Positions 24,501 to 32,905 of a DNA stretch of 64,000 bases are shown here, piece by piece (position 1 is the stretch's first letter; the number at the start of each line of letters is the position of its first letter). The notes under the pieces are model-generated. The model did no database searches. It had not been told where the DNA came from and was given only the letters and a program-made list of their open reading frames with translations. Source of the DNA: CAUZJF01 sp965248605 (GTDB lineage Bacteria > Chloroflexota > Dehalococcoidia > Lucifugimonadales > CAUZJF01); the NCBI GenBank assembly GCA_965248605.1, contig CBDFJV010000006.1, positions 310,001-374,000 of the forward strand, read 5' to 3'. The translations under genes and the position numbers were made by a program.

Positions 24501-26066
24501 TTAGCCGCGTCGTGACGGCCGGACCCTCGAGAAGAGCGATTTGGCCCAGTTCACGGGGCGCGCATACAGCGGCCCCTTCCCGTTGACGTGGGCCGTTTCG
24601 GTGTCCGAACCGCTGTAATAGCGATAGTAGTAGTAGTCGTAGTAGTTCGGATAGCCGTGGCCTGACCCAAATCGGACTCGCTTTAGCTTGTTGACAACGA
24701 CGCCAAGTATTGGCACGTTGGTCAGGTTCAACGCCTCCAACGTAGCGTTCAGCGATGAAGAACGAGTTCCCGAGCCATCAACTACGACAATGGCGCCGTC
24801 AGCTTGGGACGCTAGTATCGTACTGTCTGCCACCATCAACACAGGCGGACTATCGACGAGGACGACGTCAGCGTGCTCCTTAGCCGATTCAAGCAACGCG
24901 GACATCCGTGCCGAGCCCAGTAACTCTGAAGGGTTCGGTGGAACAACCCCTCCCGGAATCACGTTTACGCCTTCTACCCCCGAAGGCTGGATCACTTCGG
25001 CCAAATCTTTCGTCTGGCCGGCGAGCGCGTTGCTAAGACCAGGTTCCCGGCTCGGCAGGCCGAAAAGTCGGTGGATCGAAGGCCGCCTAAGGTCGCCGTC
25101 GATCAACAGCACGCGATCACCGTTTTGGGCCAGCGTTATTGCTATGTTGCTGATTATGGTGCTTTTGCCGTCCTCCGGGCCGGGTGACGTTACTAGGTAG
25201 ACATTGCCGGACCGGTTCACGGTCGCGAACTGCAGGTTTGCTCTCAACTGTCTGAAGGACTCCGAATAGCCTGAGGAGGGTGCACCAAGGACGACCAGCC
25301 GATGATCCCCCACTTCCTCGATCGGCCATTTGAAAATCGCTCCGAGTGCCGTTACCCCGAAACGTCTTGTCAACTCATCGGGATTGCCAACTGTGTCACC
25401 GAGAGTGCCTAGCACCAGCGCCGACATGGAGGCGAGTATTCCCCCTAGGATGATTCCGACGATTACGTTTTGTCGGGTACGTGGCAGAACGGGGTCTTGC
25501 GGTAAGTCCACCGGCTCTAACAATGACAGGCTGTCGATCGCGTTGGCCTGCGCCGCAACTAGCCCCTCGACGTTTGCAAGCCCTTGAGCTGCCGCCGCCG
25601 CCTGCGTACGGGCGATGTCCGCAAGCTGCTGTTTCAGTACATACTCGATGAACTCGTCGGCTACGACCGAGGTCACTTGTTGTACGAGAAGTCGGTCTGC
25701 GTTCCTGAGCCCTATTTCGAGCGCTGCTGGCAGGCTCTCGGTCCTCGCCGACATCATCTGCCGAAGCTCCGCGACAGAAAGGGAAACATCAGGATGATCC
25801 GCGACTCGCGCCAAGAACGGACTCGACCTGACCTGCCGTCGGTAGATCGATGCCAGTTGTTGGCTCCCGCTGAAGTCAATACCTGTTGCCAAGTCCGACC
25901 GACGTTGCTGAACTAGCAAGGTGGCCCGCGCCTCGTATATCACATCTTGGTTCTTGCTATACACGTATGCGGCTGATCCCATAGCGACTGGTAGCAGGAG
26001 CATCAGCCACCAGTAGCGGAGGAATATGCCGGTGTATCGTCTCAGGTCAATGGTTTCTTCTTCTAT
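24501..26066 (-). CDS. Polysaccharide chain-length regulator / BY-kinase (Wzz-Wzc fusion)
   Basis: The protein combines a periplasmic Wzz loop with a bacterial tyrosine kinase controlling chain length and export. Counting from the internal ATG 26003, the kinase has Walker A SPGPEDGKST (about 273-282), Walker A' LLIDGDLRRP, Walker B VVLVDSPP and a Tyr-rich autophosphorylation tail (about 451-463). Membrane span two is at about 180-200. Span one begins upstream of 26003: LRRYTGIFLRYWWLMLLLPV needs translation from further up. A strong AAGGAG (26080-26075) lies 8 nt before an in-frame ATA at 26066, with no ATG, GTG or TTG between. The start is therefore ATA, or an ATG mutated or misread. Confidence 0.85.
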   Translation of the reverse strand: MEEETIDLRRYTGIFLRYWWLMLLLPVAMGSAAYVYSKNQDVIYEARATLLVQQRRSDLATGIDFSGSQQLASIYRRQVRSSPFLARVADHPDVSLSVAELRQMMSARTESLPAALEIGLRNADRLLVQQVTSVVADEFIEYVLKQQLADIARTQAAAAAQGLANVEGLVAAQANAIDSLSLLEPVDLPQDPVLPRTRQNVIVGIILGGILASMSALVLGTLGDTVGNPDELTRRFGVTALGAIFKWPIEEVGDHRLVVLGAPSSGYSESFRQLRANLQFATVNRSGNVYLVTSPGPEDGKSTIISNIAITLAQNGDRVLLIDGDLRRPSIHRLFGLPSREPGLSNALAGQTKDLAEVIQPSGVEGVNVIPGGVVPPNPSELLGSARMSALLESAKEHADVVLVDSPPVLMVADSTILASQADGAIVVVDGSGTRSSSLNATLEALNLTNVPILGVVVNKLKRVRFGSGHGYPNYYDYYYYRYYSGSDTETAHVNGKGPLYARPVNWAKSLFSRVRPSRRG

Positions 26067-26278
26067 CTTGGTCTCTCCTTACACAGGATTATGTTGCTTA
26101 GATTCCGAGAGTCATAGCTTCGCCCGCCTGGTCAGCGGACCAGGCAGCGGATGGGTCTGGATGGAGACGCCTCGGAGCGGTGGCTACGACGAGTGCGCTC
26201 TTTTACTGTTCGATAGCAGAGACACGAGGCTCAAATCTGGCTACGGTCCGAGAGGGGACCGGTTGTGACGTTAAGTCG
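26067..26278 (-). promoter_or_regulatory. 212-bp leader upstream of the Wzz/BY-kinase gene
   Basis: This is one of the longest non-coding gaps in the polysaccharide locus. It holds two perfect short hairpins: GCCTGGTC/GACCAGGC (26126-26133 and 26138-26145) and CGGTCC/GGACCG (26244-26249 and 26256-26261). The second lies just after the sulfate adenylyltransferase stop and may attenuate or end the upstream transcript, though neither has a T-run. AAGGAG at 26080-26075 is the ribosome binding site. An internal promoter here is likely but not identified. Confidence 0.4.
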
Positions 26279-28003
26279 CTATGTGGCTTGCACTGGAACT
26301 GACTCCGACCGGCGTATGAACCCCTCTTGAGTCAGCAGGTTGAGGATAGCTCCCGCATTCTCATCTGCCGATCTACCGACGGTGTCTAGCGTCATTTCAG
26401 GGTCCTCGGGCGCCTCATATGGGTCGTCGACTCCTGTGAACCCCTTGATCTCCCCTCTGTGGGCTTTGGCATAAAGCCCTTTGGCGTCGCGTTCTTCACA
26501 CACGGCCAGTGGAGTATCGACGAAAACCTCTACGAAGTGGTCGCCCCCCACCATGTTCCTGACGTCGTTTCGCGTCGCTCGATAAGGACTGACAGCAGCG
26601 CAAACAACAACGCCACCGTGGCTAACGATTTCGGCCGCCACAAAACCAATGCGCCTGATGTTGACGTCTCGGTCTTCTTTGCTGAACCCGAGCCCTTTCG
26701 AAAGGTGAGTCCGAACGACATCTCCGTCTAGCACGGTAACCTGGCGACCATGCTCCAACAGGAGCACGGTCAGGGCCTCGGCGGTCGTCGACTTCCCGGC
26801 CCCGCTCAGGCCAGTAAACCAGATGCAAACCCCTTGCTTGTGGCGAGGCGGAAAGGTCTCCGCCATGATCTCGGCCACTTCCGGACGGGTGAACCACTCG
26901 GGCAACGCACGGCCGTTCGTCAGGTATTCTTCCCGGACCTCGGTTCCAGAGATAGAGGCCGTTCGGGTCTCGGACGGGACCTCGGACACCTCCTCATACC
27001 GGTCTTCGTCTGGCAGGTACACCAGTTCACGGAACGGGACCATCCCTACGCCGATCTCCTCGCTGAATCGACTCACCAGGTCTTGTGCGTCGTACGGACC
27101 GTAGAACGGCTGTCCTTTCGAGTCCGCGCCCGGCCCCGCATGGTCACGGCCGACGATCATATAGTTTGCGCCATAGTTCCGACGGATGATTGCATGCCAT
27201 AGGGCCTCTCGTGGGCCGCCCATGCGCATCGCCAGAGGGAGTAAGGCCAATAGGACCCCACCGGACTCGTAGTATCGATCCGCAAGCGTCTTGTACGTAC
27301 GAACCCGGGTGAAGTGGTCGACGTCACCAGGCTTGGTCATCCCAACCGATGGGTGGATCAGCAATGTGCCATCCACTTCTTCGGCGGCGCGTTTAGTGAG
27401 TTCCTCGTGGACTCGATGCAACGGATTCCGAGTCTGAAAGGCGACAACGTTCGCAGTGCCGAACTCCGAAAGCTTATGCCGTGTTTCCAAAGGCGTGAGT
27501 CTTAGTTCGCGGAAGTCCCGCCTGTTCGGGAGCTGCAGGACTCGCAGTCTGCCCGAGATGTTCACGGAGCCCCATCGGTCCATCTCCGAGACGAGAGGAT
27601 GACGCGGGTCCGTGGTGCCGAACACCTTATTCGCCACTTCGGCTCGGTCCCAGCCGTAAGCCTCTTCAATCACCATCACCGCCAGCATCTCGTTCTTGGA
27701 ATCGCGTAACACGACCTCCCGGTCGAGATGTACCGCGGGGCCAGGCTCTACCGGTAGGGTTATGGGGATTGGAAAGACGTGGCCGTCCGAGAGGCGCATT
27801 TCGTTCACGACGCGCTCATGGTCGTCCTCCCCCATAAACCGGTCGAGGGGTGAAAATCCACCTAGCGTCAGCAATTCCAGGTCGCAGATCGAGCGCTCAG
27901 AGATCTGAACGGATTCAAGCCCATTGGCGTGTTCCTTCAGCTCTTCCACTGAATCGGGCGTGGCAAGCAAGTCTACCAATCTGTCGCCGTACGGAGAGAT
28001 CAA
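26279..28003 (-). CDS. Bifunctional sulfate adenylyltransferase / adenylylsulfate kinase (PAPS synthase)
   Basis: The 574-residue fusion makes APS from ATP and sulfate, then phosphorylates it to PAPS. Residues 1-385 are ATP sulfurylase, with QTRNPLHRVH (190-199, the HxxH site) and GRDHAG (285-290). Residues 390-570 are APS kinase, with P-loop GLSGAGKST (398-406), LDGDVVR and the lid region. The order sulfurylase then kinase, with an intact kinase P-loop, suggests real PAPS output. Within a polysaccharide locus, PAPS would serve sulfation, but no sulfotransferase is seen in the window. General sulfate assimilation is the alternative. The start is TTG 28003 with AGGAG upstream. Confidence 0.93.
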   Translation of the reverse strand: MISPYGDRLVDLLATPDSVEELKEHANGLESVQISERSICDLELLTLGGFSPLDRFMGEDDHERVVNEMRLSDGHVFPIPITLPVEPGPAVHLDREVVLRDSKNEMLAVMVIEEAYGWDRAEVANKVFGTTDPRHPLVSEMDRWGSVNISGRLRVLQLPNRRDFRELRLTPLETRHKLSEFGTANVVAFQTRNPLHRVHEELTKRAAEEVDGTLLIHPSVGMTKPGDVDHFTRVRTYKTLADRYYESGGVLLALLPLAMRMGGPREALWHAIIRRNYGANYMIVGRDHAGPGADSKGQPFYGPYDAQDLVSRFSEEIGVGMVPFRELVYLPDEDRYEEVSEVPSETRTASISGTEVREEYLTNGRALPEWFTRPEVAEIMAETFPPRHKQGVCIWFTGLSGAGKSTTAEALTVLLLEHGRQVTVLDGDVVRTHLSKGLGFSKEDRDVNIRRIGFVAAEIVSHGGVVVCAAVSPYRATRNDVRNMVGGDHFVEVFVDTPLAVCEERDAKGLYAKAHRGEIKGFTGVDDPYEAPEDPEMTLDTVGRSADENAGAILNLLTQEGFIRRSESVPVQAT

Positions 28004-28116
28004 TGCTGTTTTTACTCCTGCCTCGAGTCGCGGCCGTCAAGATGTTGGTCTCGAAGGTAGTTGCTGCTTCGGGAGCCAAGCGATAATTGTAACATGGGCC
28101 CTAAGACGTTCAACGC

Positions 28117-28770
28117 CTAGTCCGCCTCGGAATCCTTGCCGCTTCGTCTGTCCCACCGTCCGGCCAGAGTGTTCCGTACGGACAAGAGCAGCAGCTTAGC
28201 ATCGAGCACCAGGCTCATGTCCTCTATGTACTCGAGGTCGAACCGGATTTTCTCAACGTTGTCGTCTGTGACGTTGTAGACCTGCGCCAGGCCTGTTAGG
28301 CCCGGCCTCACGGTGAGTCTGTCTTCAAACCCTTGGATCCGCTTCTCCAAGTCCCTCTGTTCCTCCACGTCGAGGGCCCTCGGGCCGACGAAGCTCATTT
28401 CACCTTTGAGGATGTTGATCGTCTCTGGAAGCTCATCGAGGCCGGTACGTCTCAAGAGCTTCCCAACCGGCGTTACCCTGGGATCATCCTCGGCGGTCCA
28501 TACAGGCCCAACGCGGTCTGCGTTGGTAACCATCGTTCGAAACTTGATAAGTCTGAAAGGCACACCGTCCTTGCCAGCCCGCTGCTGCCTGTAGAAGACC
28601 GGCCCGCGGTCCTGGAGCCACACTAACATAGGGATGGCTGTCCACAGGAACAGGAAGAGAGGTGCAAGCAAGACGTGTGCCCCGATAAGCACGGTGAGAT
28701 CTAGGACGCGCTTGTACCTGGCTTTTCTGACCTTGATGTCGTTTCCTACGGCCATGTGACCCTTCGTCAC
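28117..28770 (-). CDS. Undecaprenyl-phosphate sugar phosphotransferase (initiating)
   Basis: The 217-residue protein is a monotopic phosphoglycosyl transferase of the PglC/WcaJ C-terminal type. It moves a sugar-1-phosphate from a nucleotide sugar to undecaprenyl phosphate, the first membrane step of polymer synthesis. KRVLDLTVLIGAHVLLAPLFLFLW (about 20-43) is the re-entrant helix. FYRQQRAGKDGVPFRLIKFRTM, the Asp-Glu catalytic pair in TGLDELPETINILKGEMSFVGPRA, and RPGLTGLAQV follow. The start GTG 28770 overlaps the glycosyltransferase stop (GTGA). The sugar is unknown; a HexNAc or its derivative is plausible. Confidence 0.92.
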   Translation of the reverse strand: MTKGHMAVGNDIKVRKARYKRVLDLTVLIGAHVLLAPLFLFLWTAIPMLVWLQDRGPVFYRQQRAGKDGVPFRLIKFRTMVTNADRVGPVWTAEDDPRVTPVGKLLRRTGLDELPETINILKGEMSFVGPRALDVEEQRDLEKRIQGFEDRLTVRPGLTGLAQVYNVTDDNVEKIRFDLEYIEDMSLVLDAKLLLLSVRNTLAGRWDRRSGKDSEAD

Positions 28771-30029
28771 CGTGTTGCCAGCTTGCTACTACGCGGTCCG
28801 CCCACAACAGATTCCAGCACAGTGAGGTAGTCGGCGGCTGTCGCCTCCCTTGAAAGGTGCTCTTTGGCGTACTCGCGGCCGTTCCTACCCAGAGTCGTAC
28901 GCAGCTGTCCGTCTTCGTACAGTCGCGTTACCGTTCTTGCCAGGTCGGACGCGCTTTCGGGCTCGACGAAGAGCCCTGCCTGAGCGTCTTCAAGTACCCG
29001 CCGGGCTTGTCCGTCGACCCCGAGGATCACCGCGCGGCCACAGGCCATGTACTCCAGCATCTTGGTCGGAATGACTGTCTCGAAGATAGGGGCCTTCTTC
29101 AGCAGAACGAGACACACGTCCGATGCACGGATCTGGCTTGGGATTTCCGTCCTAGGAATCGATGACATGAACCGGATGTTCCGAAGGCCTCGAGTGTCCA
29201 CATCGGCAGCCAGCCTTTGTTTCTCCGCACCGTCTCCGACAACTAGGAACACAATGTCAGGATGAGTCTCCGAAAGCTCGGAGGCTGCTTCGATGAGGAC
29301 TTCAAGACCGTGGGCCATTCCGATCGTTCCGATGTAGGAGACGACGAATTTTCCGTCGAGGCCGGAGTCGGCGTCCCCGACGGAGCCCTGCGGTGTGAAC
29401 AGATCGGTCTCGACGCCGTTCTCCACCACATCGATCTTCCCGGCGGGCACGTCCCATTTCGAGACTAGTTCTTCTTTGAACGCGGGAGTGACCACGACTA
29501 CTCGTCTCGAAGCCCGATACAAGAAACGTGACAAGTTTCCAATCCAGCGATTCATCAGGGACTCCTGACTCCCGACTCCCGACGCCGCGATGGAATCTGG
29601 CCATATGTCCCTGATCTCCACGACAAACGGCGTTCGCTTCACGAGCCCTAACCACCAGCCGGCGAGGCCTACGAGTAGCTGAGGCGAAGTCCCGATGATC
29701 ACGTCCGGCCTCTTCAGAAACGTCCCCGTGATGCACGCCGAAAGCAGAAACGAAGTGTAGTTGAGGATCCTCTCAAATGCCCTTCGATTGGCCAGAGGAA
29801 GGAGCCACGTCCGGACCACGTTGACATCGCCCATCTTCTCCCGGTAAACAAGCCGCAACATCTTCGACCGATATCCTCGCGCGACTACGCCGGTGGGATG
29901 ATTCGGAAACCCGGTGAGCACCGTCACTTGATGCCCGGCTGCGGCCCAGCGTTGCGAAAGCTCCGAGACTCGCGCTGCAGGAGCCCCCATCTCCGGCGGG
30001 AAGTACTGCGATACGTAGAGGATCTTCAA
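28767..30029 (-). CDS. GT4 glycosyltransferase (WbuB/WcaI-like)
   Basis: The 420-residue GT-B enzyme starts MKILYVSQYFPPEMGAPAARVSEL, typical of the WbuB group that transfers FucNAc or related amino sugars. The donor site has YIGTIGMAHGLEVLIEAA and the E-x7-E element near PTKMLEYMACGRAVILG. A short direct-repeat run (29560-29586, GACTCC/CCGACTCC units) encodes ASGVGSQES in the domain linker, replacing a usually different loop. The reading frame stays intact. It acts at the cytoplasmic face of the membrane, probably right after the initiating transferase whose gene it overlaps. Confidence 0.9.
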   Translation of the reverse strand: MKILYVSQYFPPEMGAPAARVSELSQRWAAAGHQVTVLTGFPNHPTGVVARGYRSKMLRLVYREKMGDVNVVRTWLLPLANRRAFERILNYTSFLLSACITGTFLKRPDVIIGTSPQLLVGLAGWWLGLVKRTPFVVEIRDIWPDSIAASGVGSQESLMNRWIGNLSRFLYRASRRVVVVTPAFKEELVSKWDVPAGKIDVVENGVETDLFTPQGSVGDADSGLDGKFVVSYIGTIGMAHGLEVLIEAASELSETHPDIVFLVVGDGAEKQRLAADVDTRGLRNIRFMSSIPRTEIPSQIRASDVCLVLLKKAPIFETVIPTKMLEYMACGRAVILGVDGQARRVLEDAQAGLFVEPESASDLARTVTRLYEDGQLRTTLGRNGREYAKEHLSREATAADYLTVLESVVGGPRSSKLATR

Positions 30030-30035
30030 AGCTTG

Positions 30036-31052
30036 CTAGTAGTGGCGAAGCTTGAACAAAGCTTTCAGGCCCAATGCCCTCCACCGCTTCAGTCGACTCC
30101 GCCGGTACTCGTCCCACTTCACGGAATAGTCGCGAAAGATGCTCTCTCCGGTCAGCCTGTGCATCACATCCAGTTGAACGATGTGCAGTGCGTGATAGAA
30201 AGGGCTCGCCAACATTCTGAGTCGGGTGCCGGACTGTTCGTACAGCGACCAGAAACCGGTATCGTAGATCGGAAGGTTCATCCTGAGCGTCTCGACGGTC
30301 CTATCGAATAGATCCTCGGCGTTCCGGTCGCCGGTCGCCAGGAAGTAGTCGTGGACCCCCCAACTCGCCCAGATGAAACCGTTCAGGATGTGGGTTGGAG
30401 GTGAAACGATGTACTCCTCCAGCCACGTCTTTCCGGCGTTGTCGATAAACGCAACTCCCCCGTCGTCCATCGGCGTCATCATGGCCGCGAATGCGCGTCT
30501 CGCTGCGTCGAGGTAGGCCGCTTCGCCGGTCTCCGCGTGACTGCGCACGAGAAGCGAAATGCCCTGGCCCTGAGCCAGCGCCGAGTACCAGGGCGCTTTT
30601 AACGGTTCCCTGTACTCCCAGTCGAAGTCGTGGTTCCATACCCATTGGCCATTGGGATTTGCTTGGAGGTTCGAGACCAGCCAGTCTGCCGCTGTGAGGA
30701 ACTTTCTCTCACGTTCGGTGTCCTTGGTCCGGCGGTAGAGATCGTAGTTGCCCAAACCATATTGGGCGATTGCAATTGGGTTGTACTGGAGCCCGATCTT
30801 GCCGCGGTAATCTAATAGCGGTACGCCCGCCTTGTCGAACGCTCCGCCGTAGTCGGCCTTGGACCCGAAGAGCATGTAGTATTCGCCAAGGGCGTCCTTC
30901 TGAAAACTCTCATTGACAACTGGTTCGTCATGCCAGAAGGTCAGTTGGCTAGTAGCTGGGGTAAGATATGCTGAGAAAACCCGTCGATAGTAGCTAAGGC
31001 GTTGTTTGAACGCCATCTCTTGTCCTTCGATCGGCGCGGCGCTGCCGGTCAA
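30036..31052 (-). CDS. D-glucuronyl C5-epimerase-like protein
   Basis: The 338-residue protein resembles the C-terminal catalytic domain of glucuronyl C5-epimerase, which turns D-glucuronic into L-iduronic acid within heparan-type chains. Matching features are YNPIAIAQYGLGNYDLY, WVWNHDFDWEYREPLKAPWYSALAQGQGISLLVR (an alpha-toroid core), and EEYIVSPPTHILNGFIWASWGVHDY. There is no signal peptide, so in this form it would act in the cytoplasm or need another route. TTG 31052 overlaps the wecB stop (TTGA); ATG 31016 is an alternative start. The uronic acid it acts on is an inference. Confidence 0.8.
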   Translation of the reverse strand: MTGSAAPIEGQEMAFKQRLSYYRRVFSAYLTPATSQLTFWHDEPVVNESFQKDALGEYYMLFGSKADYGGAFDKAGVPLLDYRGKIGLQYNPIAIAQYGLGNYDLYRRTKDTERERKFLTAADWLVSNLQANPNGQWVWNHDFDWEYREPLKAPWYSALAQGQGISLLVRSHAETGEAAYLDAARRAFAAMMTPMDDGGVAFIDNAGKTWLEEYIVSPPTHILNGFIWASWGVHDYFLATGDRNAEDLFDRTVETLRMNLPIYDTGFWSLYEQSGTRLRMLASPFYHALHIVQLDVMHRLTGESIFRDYSVKWDEYRRSRLKRWRALGLKALFKLRHY

Positions 31053-32149
31053 GCCGGTCGCCAGCCCTGGATGATCTCCGCGATGCGTTCGGCCGCTCGA
31101 CCGTCCCAGAGTTCCGGGATTGCGCCGGTCTTGGCCTTTCCTTCGAGGATCAGTGCTACCTCGGCTTCCAGCCTTCCAAGGTCCTGTCCTACGACGGTAT
31201 TGGTCCCCACGGTCTCCGTAACCGGGCGCTCTGTGTTACTTCGAAGTGTAAGACAAGGGACACCTAGATACGTCGATTCCTCCTGAACGCCGCCCGAATC
31301 GGTTATCACCAAGGTTGCCTTGCTTTGCAGAGCAAGGAAGTCGAGGTATCCGAGCGGGTCCGTGAAACGCAAGCCGTTGGATTGTGGCTTGAGTCCACCG
31401 GCCTCGATCATCTTGCGTGTGCGCGGATGTACCGGAAACACAAGTGGGACATCCTTGCTGATTCTGTGGAGCGTTTGTACTAGCTTGCCAAGCCCTTTCT
31501 GGTCGTCGACGTTGGATGGGCGGTGCAGAGTTACCAGGCCAAACGTCTCCTCGTCACTAGGTAGGATTGGACCCTGTTTGCCGCCGTTCCAACGAGCCGA
31601 CGCTTCGGGCAGTAGCTGGACAAGCGTGTCGATCATCACATTGCCGACGAAATGCACTTTCTCCGCGTCCACGCCTTCGCGCGCCAGGTTTTCGTTCGCA
31701 TCTAGCGACGGTGTAAAGAGCAAGTCGGCGATCTGGTCGGAGAGCAGCCGGTTTATCTCCTCCGGCATCGTACGGTCGTAAGAACGGAGCCCTGCCTCGA
31801 CGTGGCCCACCGGGAGCAATAGCTTCGCGCACACCAGTGCGCCGGCCAGCGTCGAGTTGACATCGCCATACACCAGCACTATGTCTGGCTTCGTCTCCAG
31901 GAAGGTCTGTTCCAGCCGTTTCATCACCTCGGCCGTCTGTTGCGCGTGGCTTCCCGAGCCGACCTCCAGGTTGACGTCAGGGGCACGCATTCCGAGGTGC
32001 TCGAAGAACACGTCCGACATGTTGACGTCGTAGTGCTGCCCGGTGTGGACCAACGTCTGACGGCCGACTTCACGTGAGGTCAACGCCTGAATTACCGGCG
32101 CGGCTTTCATGAAGTTAGGGCGGGCGCCGACGACGTGCAGGACATGCAT
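31049..32149 (-). CDS. wecB: UDP-N-acetylglucosamine 2-epimerase (non-hydrolysing)
   Basis: WecB interconverts UDP-GlcNAc and UDP-ManNAc in the cytosol. The 366-residue protein begins MHVLHVVGARPNFMKAAPV and has HTGQHYDVNMSDVFFEHL, VYGDVNSTLAGALV, HVEAGLRSYDRTMPEEINR, FPVHPRTRK and ITDSGGVQEESTYLGVPCLTLRSNTERPVT, all standard for the family. I use ATG 32149, not the farther 32212, because it starts at the conserved strand. Within this cluster it, or an enzyme of this type acting on the diacetamido uronic acid (WbpI-like), could supply ManNAc(3NAc)A-type sugars. Confidence 0.92.
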   Translation of the reverse strand: MHVLHVVGARPNFMKAAPVIQALTSREVGRQTLVHTGQHYDVNMSDVFFEHLGMRAPDVNLEVGSGSHAQQTAEVMKRLEQTFLETKPDIVLVYGDVNSTLAGALVCAKLLLPVGHVEAGLRSYDRTMPEEINRLLSDQIADLLFTPSLDANENLAREGVDAEKVHFVGNVMIDTLVQLLPEASARWNGGKQGPILPSDEETFGLVTLHRPSNVDDQKGLGKLVQTLHRISKDVPLVFPVHPRTRKMIEAGGLKPQSNGLRFTDPLGYLDFLALQSKATLVITDSGGVQEESTYLGVPCLTLRSNTERPVTETVGTNTVVGQDLGRLEAEVALILEGKAKTGAIPELWDGRAAERIAEIIQGWRPA

Positions 32150-32159
32150 GGTAGCTAGG

Positions 32160-32876
32160 TTAGTCCGGTGACTGGGCGGCAAGCTTGCCGGTAAGTGCAA
32201 TCGAGAACTCAATCCCTTCCATCATCCTCAAGGTATCAGAGAGCTTTCGATAGTTTTCCGCATTCCGAGTGTGGACGGTCATCTCATACTGGAACACGTC
32301 GCCTTCCAACTGATAGCTGGAGTCCGCGGCGGTGATATCGTGTTCGGCGATCATCTGCGTGAGCTCTGCCTCCGACGGTTGCGCTGAGCTTGCGGAGCGT
32401 ATAGTGAGCTTGCCGTACAGCAGCGTCGGTATCTTGCCCTCGACCCAACGAAATGTTGATAGTGTGCCGAGAACGAAGACCTCGGCGACGATCGCGGCGA
32501 AGTAAAGGCCCATACCAATGGCGATCCCGATCGATGCCGTGATCCAGATCGAGGCGGCGGTGGTCAGGCCTCTGACGCTCATGCTCTCCTTGATGATGAC
32601 CCCGGCTCCCAAAAATCCGATGCCTGTCATAATGCCCTGCGCCATCCGAGTGGGATCGAGTCGGATCGTGTCCTGAGGCGCGTCCGGGATCAGGTCCTTA
32701 TAAAACACGGTTACCAGCACCAAAAGGCTCGAGGCCGCACAGACTAGAGCGTGCGTCCGAAACCCAGCGGGTCTGCCGTGGTATGTCCGCTCCAGGCCGA
32801 CGAGAGACCCGGCGACGAGGGCCATAGAAAGGCGCGTGAGCGTGATAATGGATGGACTATCGAGATCGAGTTCCAT
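32160..32876 (-). CDS. MgtC/SapB family membrane protein
   Basis: The 238-residue protein has the MgtC membrane domain: LSMALVAGSLVGLERTYHGRPAGFRTHALVC with its RxAGxRTH signature, then MTGIGFLGAGVIIKE and VRGLTTAASIWITASIGIAIGMG. About five spans are followed by a cytosolic ACT-like domain (about 155-238). MgtC proteins affect Mg2+ homeostasis and, in some bacteria, cellulose or envelope polymer production through membrane potential. It lies on the operon strand 10 nt before wecB. Its role here is unclear. Confidence 0.88.
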   Translation of the reverse strand: MELDLDSPSIITLTRLSMALVAGSLVGLERTYHGRPAGFRTHALVCAASSLLVLVTVFYKDLIPDAPQDTIRLDPTRMAQGIMTGIGFLGAGVIIKESMSVRGLTTAASIWITASIGIAIGMGLYFAAIVAEVFVLGTLSTFRWVEGKIPTLLYGKLTIRSASSAQPSEAELTQMIAEHDITAADSSYQLEGDVFQYEMTVHTRNAENYRKLSDTLRMMEGIEFSIALTGKLAAQSPD

Positions 32877-32905
32877 TCGCCACCTTTCGATTGAAGATCA
32901 CCCGC

